A DNA stretch of 64,000 nt from Melioribacteraceae bacterium (GTDB lineage Bacteria > Bacteroidota > Ignavibacteria > Ignavibacteriales > Melioribacteraceae), in the NCBI GenBank assembly GCA_015493615.1, contig WGCV01000002.1, positions 122,019 through 186,018 of the forward strand. The letters run 5' to 3'. Both the position numbers and the translations under genes were made by a program. The first letter of the stretch is position 1; each line of letters begins with the position of its first letter. This document shows, in pieces, positions 39,668 to 49,042 of this stretch. The notes beneath the pieces are model-generated. The model was not told the DNA's origin, searched no databases, and was given only the letters and a program-made list of their open reading frames with translations.

Positions 39668-40870
39668 TTAATCCATTAAAAGGACGTCTTTTATTCTTTC
39701 CATTGCCCAATCTATTTCTTCCTTCGTGATAACCAAAGGAGGAGCGAACCGGATAACATTATCGTGAGTTTCTTTTGCAAGAATCCCTTTTCCCATAAGG
39801 GCTTCACAGAATCTTCGCGCTCCGCCTGCTTCGTCGTTCAGCTCAACGCCGATAAACAAGCCGCGCCCGCGAATTTCTTTTACATGCTTTGAATTAACCG
39901 CGCGTAATTGTTCTCTGAAATATTTACCGTGTTCATAGGACTTTTCAACCAAATTTTCTTCCACGAGAACTTTAAGCGCTTCCCTTGCAACAGCCGCTCC
40001 GAGCGGATTGCCTCCGAAAGTCGAACCGTGATCGCCCGGATGAAAGACATCCATAATTTCTTTGCTTGCCAGAAACGCCGATACGGGATATAAACCGCCG
40101 GACAAAGCTTTGCCTATTGTAACTCCGTCGGGACGAATTCCATCATACTCGAATGCAAAAAGTTTTCCGCTTCGTCCCAAACCGGATTGAATTTCGTCAG
40201 TGATTAAAAGAACATTGTTCTTTTGGCAAATATCATATGCTTCCTTCAAATATCCTTCCGGAGGAACGATTACGCCACCTTCGCCTTGAATCGGCTCAAC
40301 AAGAAAAGCTACGGTATTTTCGGTAATCGCTTCTTCCAAAGCTTTGGCGTTTCCGTACTCAACATTTTTAAATCCGGGCGTAAGAGGTCCGAAACCATCT
40401 TTGTACTGCTCTTCGGTTGAAAAGGAAATAATTGTAATCGTTCTTCCGCCGAAATTATTTCTGCATGTTATGATTTCAGCTTTATTTTCGGGAACTCCTT
40501 TTACTTTATAGCCCCACTTGCGAACGGCTTTCAAAGCTGTTTCAACAGCTTCGGCTCCGGAGTTCATAGGCAGAACTTTTTCAAATCCGGTCAGTTCGGA
40601 AAGTTCTTTGTAGAGGAGCGGAAGCTGATCGTTGCGAAATGCGCGGGAAGTAAGCGTAACCTTTTCCGCTTGATTTTTCAGAGCATCCACGATTCTGGGA
40701 TGACAATGCCCTTGGTTTACAGCTGAATAAGCCGCGAGGCAGTCCATATATTTATTTCCTTCTACGTCCCAAACCCAAACGCCTTGAGCTTTGTCAATAA
40801 CCACATCCAAAGGATTATAGTTGTTAGCTCCGTATTGGTTTTCCAATGAAATATAATCTTGTGTGTTCAT
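39668..40870 (-). CDS. rocD: Ornithine aminotransferase
   Basis: A 400-residue class III PLP aminotransferase converting ornithine and 2-oxoglutarate to glutamate semialdehyde. Substrate-specific start YGANNYNPLDVVI and MDCLAAYSAVNQGHCHP are typical of RocD. The PLP aspartate is in LITDEIQSGLGR and the Schiff-base lysine in DGVTIGKALSGGLYP. Encoded alone with its own terminator. Confidence 0.93.
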   Translation of the reverse strand: MNTQDYISLENQYGANNYNPLDVVIDKAQGVWVWDVEGNKYMDCLAAYSAVNQGHCHPRIVDALKNQAEKVTLTSRAFRNDQLPLLYKELSELTGFEKVLPMNSGAEAVETALKAVRKWGYKVKGVPENKAEIITCRNNFGGRTITIISFSTEEQYKDGFGPLTPGFKNVEYGNAKALEEAITENTVAFLVEPIQGEGGVIVPPEGYLKEAYDICQKNNVLLITDEIQSGLGRSGKLFAFEYDGIRPDGVTIGKALSGGLYPVSAFLASKEIMDVFHPGDHGSTFGGNPLGAAVAREALKVLVEENLVEKSYEHGKYFREQLRAVNSKHVKEIRGRGLFIGVELNDEAGGARRFCEALMGKGILAKETHDNVIRFAPPLVITKEEIDWAMERIKDVLLMD

Positions 40871-41770
40871 TTTTCTCCCATCTGTTTAATTATTCAATAA
40901 AATCAAGATTTTAAAGTTAATCTAAAATCAAAATATTCCCAAATGATAATTTTGAGGGGAAATTATCTATTGCGAAAAATCGCAATCCGCCAATAGGGAT
41001 GAAATTAGATTTTAGAAGTTTGAATTTTGAAAAAATAATCTTTAGGAGGCTTTGCATAACCCCATTTCGTCATTGCGAACTCCGATGTTTTTTATCGGAG
41101 TGTGGCAATCCCAGTAATATTCAACCTCAGCTGTTAAACCGTTTTAGAACATTCGGCAATAGCGTGTTGCCCAGTGAGATTGCCCCCAACCCCAAAAAAC
41201 GGTCGGGGCAAGTTCGTCTCAAGCTTCTCGCAATGACAGACGGTGATGAATTTTGTCAGAAAACTACCTTCAAGGTACTTGTTCCTTGAAGGTAGTCGAG
41301 AGGAGAATCGGAGACAATGAGCAAGTAAATTTTGTTCCGTTGAATTTTTGAGATTTTTGCAACACCCCGACTTTCGCCTTCGTACACTCCGGCGAAATCC
41401 ACCCCTCTTTCAAGAGGGGAATTTTATTACCTCGGCGAATTCCCCTTCCTTAGGAATCCACCTTAGGCGGAGTGCCTCCCCCTTGGCGGGAACTGAGTAG
41501 GGAAGAAATTACACACAAAGAAAAGAAATGAAAAAGTACCGACCGCGCTGATATGCGCTTGCCCAAAGGAGAACCAACAGAGGCAAATCAGCGTCAGGCG
41601 TTCAGTTATCGTTTCGACAAGCGCAGCGACTGAGAGACAATTAGACTGAGTGAGAATTAAGAATGATAAAAATGTTTAGATTGTTTAGTCCGCCACGGCG
41701 GATAGGGAATAAAAAATGTAATACAATAAAAAATTATTTCAATTGTAATTGCGATTACCATAAATCGTTA

Positions 41771-41800
41771 CAGAAAAAAAGGTCGCATTATCTGCGACCT
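41771..41800 (-). terminator. Minus-strand terminator hairpin
   Basis: AGGTCGCA-GATAA-TGCGACCT followed by TTTTTT on the minus strand. It is about 220 bp beyond the fbp stop; the MITE at 41846-42016 has apparently separated gene and terminator. Confidence 0.65.
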
Positions 41801-41845
41801 CTAATAGAATCATAAAACCAAAAATGCGGGATTATATTATTAAAA

Positions 41846-42016
41846 GAGATCTTTGCAAAACCTAAAATTGTCATATTGAGTCCGCCAATCCGCCAAGGCG
41901 GAGGAGTGGGAGTGATTCGAAATATCTCTAAATTCGGTACTATTACCGGTTTTGAGATTCTTCATTCCGCTTCGCTTCATTCAGAATGACAAATTTCGGG
42001 GTTATGCAAAGCCTTT
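41846..42016. mobile_element. MITE family A, full-length copy (171 bp) 6 bp after fbp
   Basis: Ends GAGATCTTTGC and GCAAAGCCTTT are imperfect inverted repeats (compare AAAGGCTTTGC). It is flanked by TAAAA on both sides (41841-41845 and 42017-42021), read as a 5-bp target duplication. The interior matches the copy at 56686-56855 almost base for base (AAATATCTCTAAATTCGGTA, TATTACCGGTTTTGAGATTC). No coding capacity. Confidence 0.82.
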
Positions 42017-42022
42017 TAAAAA

Positions 42023-43048
42023 TCAATCTTCTCCTTCTTCCTCGGCTTCACGTAAGAATTTCTCAACCATATCGACGGCGTTTTTACTTCCGATATAAAT
42101 CGGAACGCGTTGATGTAATTTATGTGGTTGAATTTCCAAAATTCTCTGCTTGCCGTCTATTGCTCTTCCACCTGCTTGTTCGTAAAGGAAAGCCATCGGA
42201 TTGCATTCGTATAGCAGACGCAACTTCCCGTTCGGATGACGCTTATCCGCGGGATAAATAAATATTCCTCCGTAAAGCAAATTGCGGTGAATATCGGCAA
42301 CCATCGAACCTATATAACGCGCCGAATAAGGCGTTGCGCCTCTGTCATCGGCGTCCTGAATATACTTAATGTAATTTTTCAGTCCTTTGTGCCAATATTT
42401 GTAATTCCCTTCATTTGTGCTGTAAATTCTCGCATCTTCCGGCGTGTGTATGTTTTCGTGCGATAACAGAAACTCCCCTACTGCAGGGTCCAGTGTAAAC
42501 GCATGAACTCCGTGCCCGGCGGTATAAACAAAAATCGTACTCGATCCGTAAACTATATATCCTGCGGCTACTTGTTCAACTCCGGGCTGCAGAGCGTCTT
42601 CCAAAGTTCCGGGCGTTCCTTCCGGAGATTTTCTTTTCAAGATTGAAAAAATAGTTCCGATTGAAACATTTGCATCAATGTTCGACGAACCATCAAGCGG
42701 ATCGAACATCATAACATATTTACCGAGTTTGTGATGTTTAGGAATGTGAATAATATCTTCTTCCTCCTCGGAAGCCATCAGGCAAAGATGCCCGCCGTGA
42801 TCCATAGCGGAGACAATTGTGTTATGTGCATAAATGTCCAGCTTCTTTACCGCTTCCCCCTGAACATTTGTATCCCCTGTAAAACCGAGTATGTCAATTA
42901 ACCCTGCTTTGTTAACCTCAAGAGAAATTACTTTTGCCGCTAATGCTAATTCTGATAATAATGCGGAGAGTTCTCCGGTAGCTTCCGGATGCTGCCTTTC
43001 TCCCTCAAGAATATGACGCTGCAGCGTCATGAAACGTTTTGGCTCCAT
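42023..43048 (-). CDS. fbp: Fructose-1,6-bisphosphatase class I
   Basis: A 341-residue gluconeogenic phosphatase. Metal and active-site motifs ASEEEED, FDPLDGSSNIDANVSIG and the C-terminal NPMAFLYEQAGG are complete. It lies 53 bp after serS on the same strand. Confidence 0.95.
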   Translation of the reverse strand: MEPKRFMTLQRHILEGERQHPEATGELSALLSELALAAKVISLEVNKAGLIDILGFTGDTNVQGEAVKKLDIYAHNTIVSAMDHGGHLCLMASEEEEDIIHIPKHHKLGKYVMMFDPLDGSSNIDANVSIGTIFSILKRKSPEGTPGTLEDALQPGVEQVAAGYIVYGSSTIFVYTAGHGVHAFTLDPAVGEFLLSHENIHTPEDARIYSTNEGNYKYWHKGLKNYIKYIQDADDRGATPYSARYIGSMVADIHRNLLYGGIFIYPADKRHPNGKLRLLYECNPMAFLYEQAGGRAIDGKQRILEIQPHKLHQRVPIYIGSKNAVDMVEKFLREAEEEGED

Positions 43049-43101
43049 TTCATTTCCTCATATTTTTTTAATTTAAGAGCCTTACAAACCGGACGAAAAA
43101 A

Positions 43102-44379
43102 TCACCCGATAACAGTAAAGCCTGTATATTTATGCAACGCCTTCGGAACAATAACTTTGCCGTCGGGCGTTTGATAATTTTCCAGCAATGAAACCATCAA
43201 ACGGCTTGTCGCCAAACCGGAACCGTTTAAGGTGCTTAACAAATGTACTTTTTTATCTTCTTTGCTTCTGTACCGCAAGTTTAATCTTCTCGCCTGGAAT
43301 GTTTCAAAGTTGCTGCAAGAAGAAGCCTCGAGCCATTTATTTTCCGCGGGCGACCAGGTTTCGATATCGTAACATTTTGCGGCGGAAAAACTTAAATCTC
43401 CCGTGCACAGCATTAAAACTCTGTATGGAATATTTAACTCCTTAAGAATATCTTCCGCATCGTTTGTGATTTTTTCAAGTTCGTCGTAGGAATCCTCAGT
43501 CTTAACAATCTTAACCATTTCAACCTTGTTAAACTGGTGTACGCGCAAAAACCCTTTTGAGTCTTTGCCGTAAGAACCCGCTTCGCGTCTGAAACAAGCC
43601 GTGTAACCTACATACTTCTTAGGAACTTCGTCCTCGTTCAGAATTTCATTCCTATGAAGATTTGTAATCGGAACTTCGGCTGTCGGAATCGCGTAAAGTT
43701 CATCCTTCGGGATTTGGTACATATCGTCTTCCATCTTCGGGATTTGCCCCGTTCCTACCATTGAATCGCGATTAACGAGAAGAGGCGGAATAACTTCCGT
43801 ATAACCGTGCTTCTGAATATGCAAATCAAGCATAAAATTGATCAACGCTCTTTCTAATGCCGCTCCTTTACCAACATAAACGGGGAAACCGCTTCCGGTA
43901 ATTTTTGCCCCTCTGTCAAAATCTAGTATGCCCAGTTTTTTCCCCAACTCAAGATGATCTTTCAACTCAAAATCTTTTTCGTAAACAAATCCGTCAGGCT
44001 CCCATCTTCTAACCTCAATATTGTCGTTTTCATCTTTTCCGACAGGGACGGATTCATGCGGCAAATTAGGCACCCAAAGCATCTTCTCGTTCAGTTTTTC
44101 CTCTGTTTCTCTAAGTTCAGCGTCAAGTCCCTTAATTTTTTCGGAAACGGATTTCATTCTGCTCATTATTTCAGTCGCATCCTTCCCTTCCCTTTTCAGA
44201 ACGCCAATCTCCTTTGATACGCTGTTACGTTCTGCTTTAAGAACTTCAACTTCGTTTAAGATTTCTCTTCTTCTTTTATCGAGGACTAAAATTTCATCGA
44301 CGGTATCTTTTTCATTTTTGTTTTTTATACCGGTTTTTACAAGCTCCGGATTTTCACGGATAAATTTTATATCTAACAT
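43102..44379 (-). CDS. serS: Seryl-tRNA synthetase
   Basis: A 425-residue class II synthetase. The N-terminal antiparallel coiled coil (about 30-105) binds the tRNA long arm. The catalytic core has motif 2 (FRREAGSYGKDSKGFLRVHQF, shown by its key residues R and H) and motif 3 (LNGSGLATSRLMVSLLEN). It follows leuS by 8 bp. Confidence 0.96.
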   Translation of the reverse strand: MLDIKFIRENPELVKTGIKNKNEKDTVDEILVLDKRRREILNEVEVLKAERNSVSKEIGVLKREGKDATEIMSRMKSVSEKIKGLDAELRETEEKLNEKMLWVPNLPHESVPVGKDENDNIEVRRWEPDGFVYEKDFELKDHLELGKKLGILDFDRGAKITGSGFPVYVGKGAALERALINFMLDLHIQKHGYTEVIPPLLVNRDSMVGTGQIPKMEDDMYQIPKDELYAIPTAEVPITNLHRNEILNEDEVPKKYVGYTACFRREAGSYGKDSKGFLRVHQFNKVEMVKIVKTEDSYDELEKITNDAEDILKELNIPYRVLMLCTGDLSFSAAKCYDIETWSPAENKWLEASSCSNFETFQARRLNLRYRSKEDKKVHLLSTLNGSGLATSRLMVSLLENYQTPDGKVIVPKALHKYTGFTVIG

Positions 44380-44387
44380 TTTTCCTC

Positions 44388-46856
44388 TTACTTAACTACT
44401 ATGTTATAAATTTTATTTTTAACATAAATCTCTTTAACGATAGTTTTACCTTCGGTATAACTTTTAACCTTTTGATCTGCAAAAATTATTTCCTTTATTT
44501 CGTCCTGCGATAAATCAACCGCCGCCTGAATTTTAGCGCGAACTTTTCCGTTTATCTGTACAACAATAGTCGTTTCATCCTTAACCAAAGCGGATTCGTT
44601 AGGTTCAAACCAAACAGGATTTTTAAATAGCGAATTTCCCTCGCCCAGCATTTGCCAACCTTCTTCAGCAAGGTGAGGCGCAAGCGGAGCCAGCATTGTG
44701 GTAAATCTTCTTAAAACATATGCTTTTACATCGCCGCTACAGTTACCGAAATTATCATAAATTGAATTTTTAAGTTCCATCATTCCGGAAATTACGGTGT
44801 TAAATCTGAAATCGTCTATTTCAGGTTCATAGCGTTTGAGTATTTCATTCACTTTGTAATAAACCGCCTTTTCATTCTGATTTAATTCTTTGAGATTAAA
44901 TTCCGGTTTATCGGAAGCTGTGTTAAAAATATTTTTATTCTCTTCAAAAAGCTGATAAGACTGCTGAACAAACCTGTCGATTCCCGTTATTCCTTTGTCG
45001 CTCCAATCACCGCCGTCTCGATAAGGTCCCATAAACATAAGATACATTCTAAAAACATCGGTGCCGTATCTCTCAATAAATTGATTTGGATTAACCGTGT
45101 TTCCCTTTGATTTCGACATCTTCGCGCCCTGGTTTGTAATTGTTCCCTGATGAATAAGGCGCGTGAAGGGTTCGTCGCTTTTTACCAGCCCAATGTCCCG
45201 CAAAAACTTGTGAATAAATCTGGCATAAAGCAAGTGCATAGTTGCATGCTCGGCGCCGCCTACATAAGTATCAACAGGCGTCCAATTATTTGCCAATTCG
45301 GAATCAAACATTCCCTCCGAATACTTTGGATTAAGATAGCGCAGATAGTACCAAGAAGAATCGACAAAGGTATCCATCGTGTCGGCGTCCCGTTTAGCAG
45401 GTCCTCCGCATTTGGGACAAGTAGTGTTAATGAACTTTTCGTTACGAGCCAAAGGAGAAGCGCCGTGAGGTTTAAAATCAACTTCGTAGGGAAGCTTAAC
45501 CGGTAAATCTTCTTCCGGTACCGGAACCTCGCCGCATTTGTCGCAGTAAACTACAGGTATCGGAGTTCCCCAATAACGCTGGCGGGAAATCAGCCAATCA
45601 CGAAGTTTATAATTAACAGTAGCTTTTCCCTTTCCCATTTCTTCAAGATATTTTGTAATCGCATCTTTTGCTTTTACAGAATCCATTCCGTTAAACTTAC
45701 CTGAGTTTACCAGAATTCCCGGCTCGGTGTAAGCTTCAGTCAGATCGGCAGTTTCATCTTCACCCGGTTTTAAAATAACTCGTTTAATGGGCAATCCGAA
45801 TTTTGTCGCGAATTCAAAATCCCGTTCGTCGTGCGCCGGCACCGCCATAACGCAGCCGGTTCCGTATGTCAGTAGAGCGTAATCGGCAATCCAAATCGGA
45901 ACGCGCTCGCCGTTTACCGGATTAATTGCATACGCACCGGTAGGTACGCCTGTTTTTTCCTTTACGGTAGATGTTCTTTCAATCTCCGATAATGTTTTAA
46001 CTTTATTTTTATATTCTTCAACTTTTGATTTCTGTTCTTCCGTAGTGATTTTATTTACTATTTCATGCTCCGGAGCAACAACAACATACGTAACGCCGAA
46101 AAGCGTGTCAGGTCTTGTCGTGAAAACGCTGATCTTCTCGTCAAATCCTTCAATGTCAAAATCAAGTTCGGTGCCTGTGCTTCTGCCAATCCAATTGCGC
46201 TGCATTGTTTTGGTTTTTTCGGGCCAATCAATTTTGTCAAGTCCGTCAAGAAGCTCATCGGCGTATTTCTTAATATTAAAGAACCATTGTGTCAGTTCTT
46301 TTCTTTCGACAAGCGTACCGCATCTTTCGCAAGCGCCGTCAGCTTGAACTTGCTCGTTTGCCAATACGGTATTGCAGGAAGGACACCAATTTACAGGCGC
46401 ATTTTTACGATAAGCCAAACCCTTTTTGTAAAGCTGTAAAAAGAGCCATTGGTTCCATTTATAATATTCGGGAACGCAAGTCATAAGTTCGGCGTTCCAA
46501 TCATACATACAGCCCATAGTTTTAAGCTGCTCGCGAATATCCTCGATGTTCTTAAGCGTGCTGTCCTGCGGATGAACGCCTGTTTTAATAGCATAATTTT
46601 CAGCGGGCAAACCGAACGCATCGTAACCCATCGGCTCGAAAACGTTGTATCCCTGCATCTTTTTGAATCGCGCCCAAGTGTCGGTTGGTCCGTAATTGTA
46701 CCAATGCCCTATATGAAGTTTTGCGCCGGAAGGATAAATAAACATAACCAACGCATAAATCTTTTTCTCGATATCGGATAAATCCGTTTTATAAGTTTCC
46801 TCTTTTTCCCAAATATTCCGCCATTTTTGCTCAATTTCCACAAAAGGATATTTCAT
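44388..46856 (-). CDS. leuS: Leucyl-tRNA synthetase
   Basis: An 822-residue class I synthetase. The HIGH-type motif is HIGHW near residue 46, KMSKS is intact (GAKMSKSKGNTV), the CP1 editing domain is present (TTRPDTLFGVTYVV, AVPAHDERDFEFA), and zinc cysteines are seen in CPSCN/CERCG. Length matches bacterial LeuRS. First gene of leuS-serS-fbp. Confidence 0.96.
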   Translation of the reverse strand: MKYPFVEIEQKWRNIWEKEETYKTDLSDIEKKIYALVMFIYPSGAKLHIGHWYNYGPTDTWARFKKMQGYNVFEPMGYDAFGLPAENYAIKTGVHPQDSTLKNIEDIREQLKTMGCMYDWNAELMTCVPEYYKWNQWLFLQLYKKGLAYRKNAPVNWCPSCNTVLANEQVQADGACERCGTLVERKELTQWFFNIKKYADELLDGLDKIDWPEKTKTMQRNWIGRSTGTELDFDIEGFDEKISVFTTRPDTLFGVTYVVVAPEHEIVNKITTEEQKSKVEEYKNKVKTLSEIERTSTVKEKTGVPTGAYAINPVNGERVPIWIADYALLTYGTGCVMAVPAHDERDFEFATKFGLPIKRVILKPGEDETADLTEAYTEPGILVNSGKFNGMDSVKAKDAITKYLEEMGKGKATVNYKLRDWLISRQRYWGTPIPVVYCDKCGEVPVPEEDLPVKLPYEVDFKPHGASPLARNEKFINTTCPKCGGPAKRDADTMDTFVDSSWYYLRYLNPKYSEGMFDSELANNWTPVDTYVGGAEHATMHLLYARFIHKFLRDIGLVKSDEPFTRLIHQGTITNQGAKMSKSKGNTVNPNQFIERYGTDVFRMYLMFMGPYRDGGDWSDKGITGIDRFVQQSYQLFEENKNIFNTASDKPEFNLKELNQNEKAVYYKVNEILKRYEPEIDDFRFNTVISGMMELKNSIYDNFGNCSGDVKAYVLRRFTTMLAPLAPHLAEEGWQMLGEGNSLFKNPVWFEPNESALVKDETTIVVQINGKVRAKIQAAVDLSQDEIKEIIFADQKVKSYTEGKTIVKEIYVKNKIYNIVVK

Positions 46857-46988
46857 AACATTTCATCTTTTTTATTTAAAATTAATTAGTAAAATTATTA
46901 AAAATATATTAATTCATTCTAATAATTTTTAAGGAAACATAAATTTTGTGATGTAATCTTTGCCAAATAAAAGTAAAGGAAAAAAGTG

Positions 46989-47019
46989 TTGCATAAAATA
47001 AGTTCGATTTATATCTTTG
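46989..47019 (+). promoter_or_regulatory. Promoter of the CAU tRNA gene
   Basis: TTGCAT, 17 bp, then TATCTTTG, which fits both a sigma-70-like -10 and the Bacteroidota TAnnTTTG element. The tRNA begins 24 bp downstream. Confidence 0.55.
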
Positions 47020-47042
47020 AGTTCGTTTTTTCAAAAAGTTTT

Positions 47043-47116
47043 GGGCCTATAGCTCAGTTGGTTAGAGCATCTGACTCATAATCAGAGGGTCGGTGGTTCG
47101 AGCCCATCTGGGCCCA
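47043..47116 (+). tRNA. tRNA with CAU anticodon (Met or Ile2)
   Basis: A complete cloverleaf: acceptor GGGCCTA/TGGGCCC, D arm GCTC...GAGC, anticodon stem TCTGA/TCAGA with loop CTCATAA (anticodon CAT), T arm GGTGG-TTCGAGC-CCATC, discriminator A. CCA is not encoded. The acceptor C4-G69 and C5-G68 pairs are recognition features of TilS, which makes a lysidine-modified tRNA-Ile2 possible; elongator tRNA-Met is the alternative. Confidence 0.93.
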
Positions 47117-47136
47117 CAACTCCGTTACGGAGGAAA

Positions 47137-47170
47137 AGCCTTGTGAACACTCTGTTTGCAAGGTTTTTTT
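47137..47170 (+). terminator. Terminator after the tRNA gene
   Basis: CCTTG (47139-47143) pairs with CAAGG (47159-47163) and is followed by seven T. It lies 22 bp past the tRNA end; a smaller CTCCG-TTA-CGGAG hairpin lies between. Confidence 0.7.
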
Positions 47171-47256
47171 GTTTTAAAAATAAAGTTTTTGCTTGTGTCG
47201 CCAGTTTTTTGGGAACCATGTATTTATGAGTTTCAAAAATGTGGGATAATATTTGG

Positions 47257-47281
47257 GTTTCAATTATAGTTCGATTACAAT
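47257..47281. repeat. Decayed terminal CRISPR repeat
   Basis: A 25-base relic of the CRISPR repeat: it keeps GTTTCAATT, lacks the next five bases, and ends AGTTCGATTACAAT with one substitution. It marks the oldest, trailer end of the array, 156 bp before the next repeat. Confidence 0.8.
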
Positions 47282-47288
47282 AAGGAAA

Positions 47289-47424
47289 CAGTGATGAGTG
47301 ATGAGTAATCAGTGATGAGTGATGAGTAATCAGTGATGAGTAATGAGTAATCAGTGATGAGTAATGAGTAATCAGTGATGAGTAATGAGTAATCAGTGAT
47401 GAGTGATGAGTAATCAGTGATGAG
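47289..47424. repeat. Heptamer minisatellite inside the terminal CRISPR spacer
   Basis: About nineteen tandem heptamers of the types GTGATGA, GTAATGA and GTAATCA in a higher-order pattern. It fills the interval between the decayed repeat (47257-47281) and the first recognisable repeat (47438). The same satellite occurs at 63838-64000 and as a short stretch near 49256-49285. Confidence 0.85.
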
Positions 47425-47437
47425 TTGAAAACAAGCG

Positions 47438-49042
47438 GTTTCAATTCTAGAAAGCTTTGCAAAACCCCGAAATTTGTCATTACAAAGGTCACTTCTAATA
47501 TAGTTCGATTAAAATAAACTTGGCGACAACAAGTATAAAATTCGGTAGGAGGTGTTTCAATTCTAATATAGTTCGATTAAAATTAAAGGGAGAGTACAAA
47601 ATGGCACAAGACACAAAAAAGTTTCAATTCTAATATAGTTCGATTAAAATTTGAGAAAACTCATTGGCAATAATGATGCTGTTATAGAGTTTCAATTCTA
47701 ATATAGTTCGATTAAAATTCCCGCCGGGTGTGATAGCGATACCTTCGAGGGGGGTTTCAATTCTAATATAGTTCGATTAAAATAAAAACGCCTTGAAGTA
47801 TTGCAGCAAGAAAGAGCGGGTTTCAATTCTAATATAGTTCGATTAAAATTTTATTTCAATATTTTATGGAACATAACTACCCGAGTTTCAATTCTAATAT
47901 AGTTCGATTAAAATGCTACGGCAAAGCGCAAATAACCGCTTCGGAGATAGGTTTCAATTCTAATATAGTTCGATTAAAATTTTTACCAGTTCAAAAGCGA
48001 TGACGTAGAGATTAGTTTCAATTCTAATATAGTTCGATTAAAATCCTCGAGAAAGCCGAGAAATTGGCAATAGCACGAGCCGGTTTCAATTCTAATATAG
48101 TTCGATTAAAATACGACATTCCAGTTAAGGTTTTTGACAATAAAAATAGTGTTTCAATTCTAATATAGTTCGATTAAAATGGCATTTCAACTATCAGAAG
48201 AAGAGCTGCCAATATTGTTTCAATTCTAATATAGTTCGATTAAAATTCCAAGTGAAGGGCTACGTTAAGGGAATAGACGGAAGTATGTTTCAATTCTAAT
48301 ATAGTTCGATTAAAATTTCCTGACAAATTCCAAAATCGGAGAAGACCTAAGAAGAGTTTCAATTCTAATATAGTTCGATTAAAATAATACGAAGAAGTAA
48401 AAAATATAATTACTAACTATGTTTCAATTCTAATATAGTTCGATTAAAATTAAGGCAAGCGCAAAAATTTGGTTCATTGACAAATGTTTCAATTCTAATA
48501 TAGTTCGATTAAAATCGAAAAAACCTAATCTAATAACAAAAAAAGGGAGAGTTTCAATTCTAATATAGTTCGATTAAAATCTAAAAAAGATGTAACACCG
48601 CAAGGCAAAAAACTACAGTTTCAATTCTAATATAGTTCGATTAAAATGTGATGCCTCCGAAAAAACTCGATGACGCTAAAATAGCAGTTTCAATTCTAAT
48701 ATAGTTCGATTAAAATCCTTACGGGACAACGCAAAGCGAAATCAGAAGCCAAGTTTCAATTCTAATATAGTTCGATTAAAATTCTTTTCAGCTCTGCCGA
48801 TCCCGTCTCGACTAAGAGTTTCAATTCTAATATAGTTCGATTAAAATCAAAAAAAGGGAGATTCAAAAATGACTAAAAAAGAGTTTCAATTCTAATATAG
48901 TTCGATTAAAATGGAAAAGCCGTTGTAACGGCGAAGTTGCGTAAAGTTTCAATTCTAATATAGTTCGATTAAAATACAATAAAATTCGGCTCGATGTGAT
49001 TGGGTATATTAGGTTTCAATTCTAATATAGTTCGATTAAAAT
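47438..49042 (-). CRISPR. Type III-A CRISPR array, 24 repeats and 23 spacers
   Basis: The repeat is 30 bp, starting GTTTCAATTC and ending CGATTAAAAT on the plus strand, and is identical in nearly all copies. Repeat starts: 47438 (interrupted), 47554, 47621, 47689, 47754, 47820, 47885, 47951, 48015, 48083, 48151, 48217, 48287, 48356, 48421, 48486, 48551, 48618, 48687, 48753, 48818, 48883, 48946, 49013. Spacers are 33-40 bp and all different. Transcription is inferred on the minus strand: that strand's repeat ends ATTGAAAC, the usual 8-nt crRNA 5' handle; the leader and cas2 lie at the high-coordinate end; and the decayed repeats lie at the low end. Confidence 0.97.
47450..47492. mobile_element. 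43-bp MITE-A derivative inserted in a CRISPR repeat
   Basis: The repeat at 47438 is split after its 12th base. The insert begins GAAAGCTTTGCAAAACCCCG and ends CAAAGGTCAC, matching the two ends of family A. The five bases TTCTA are duplicated on each side (47445-47449 and 47493-47497); removing the insert and one TTCTA restores the exact 30-bp repeat. Confidence 0.9.

Larger units (their letters stand above)
40871..42022. other. 1.15-kb repeat-rich gap
   Basis: No convincing gene. About 41068-41243 is a repeat-family B element whose left neighbour (41045-41060, GGCTTTGCATAACCCC) is a repeat-family A end, so the two look nested. 41341-41560 contains CGCC-rich fragments of dispersed repeats. 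A hairpin terminator is at 41771-41800 and a complete family A MITE at 41846-42016. Confidence 0.65.

Noticed and set aside
47082..47492. Minus-strand frame with SLITHHSS-type repeats
   Set aside because: It runs through the tRNA gene, the minisatellite and the MITE insertion; the repeats are heptamers read in frame, not a protein.
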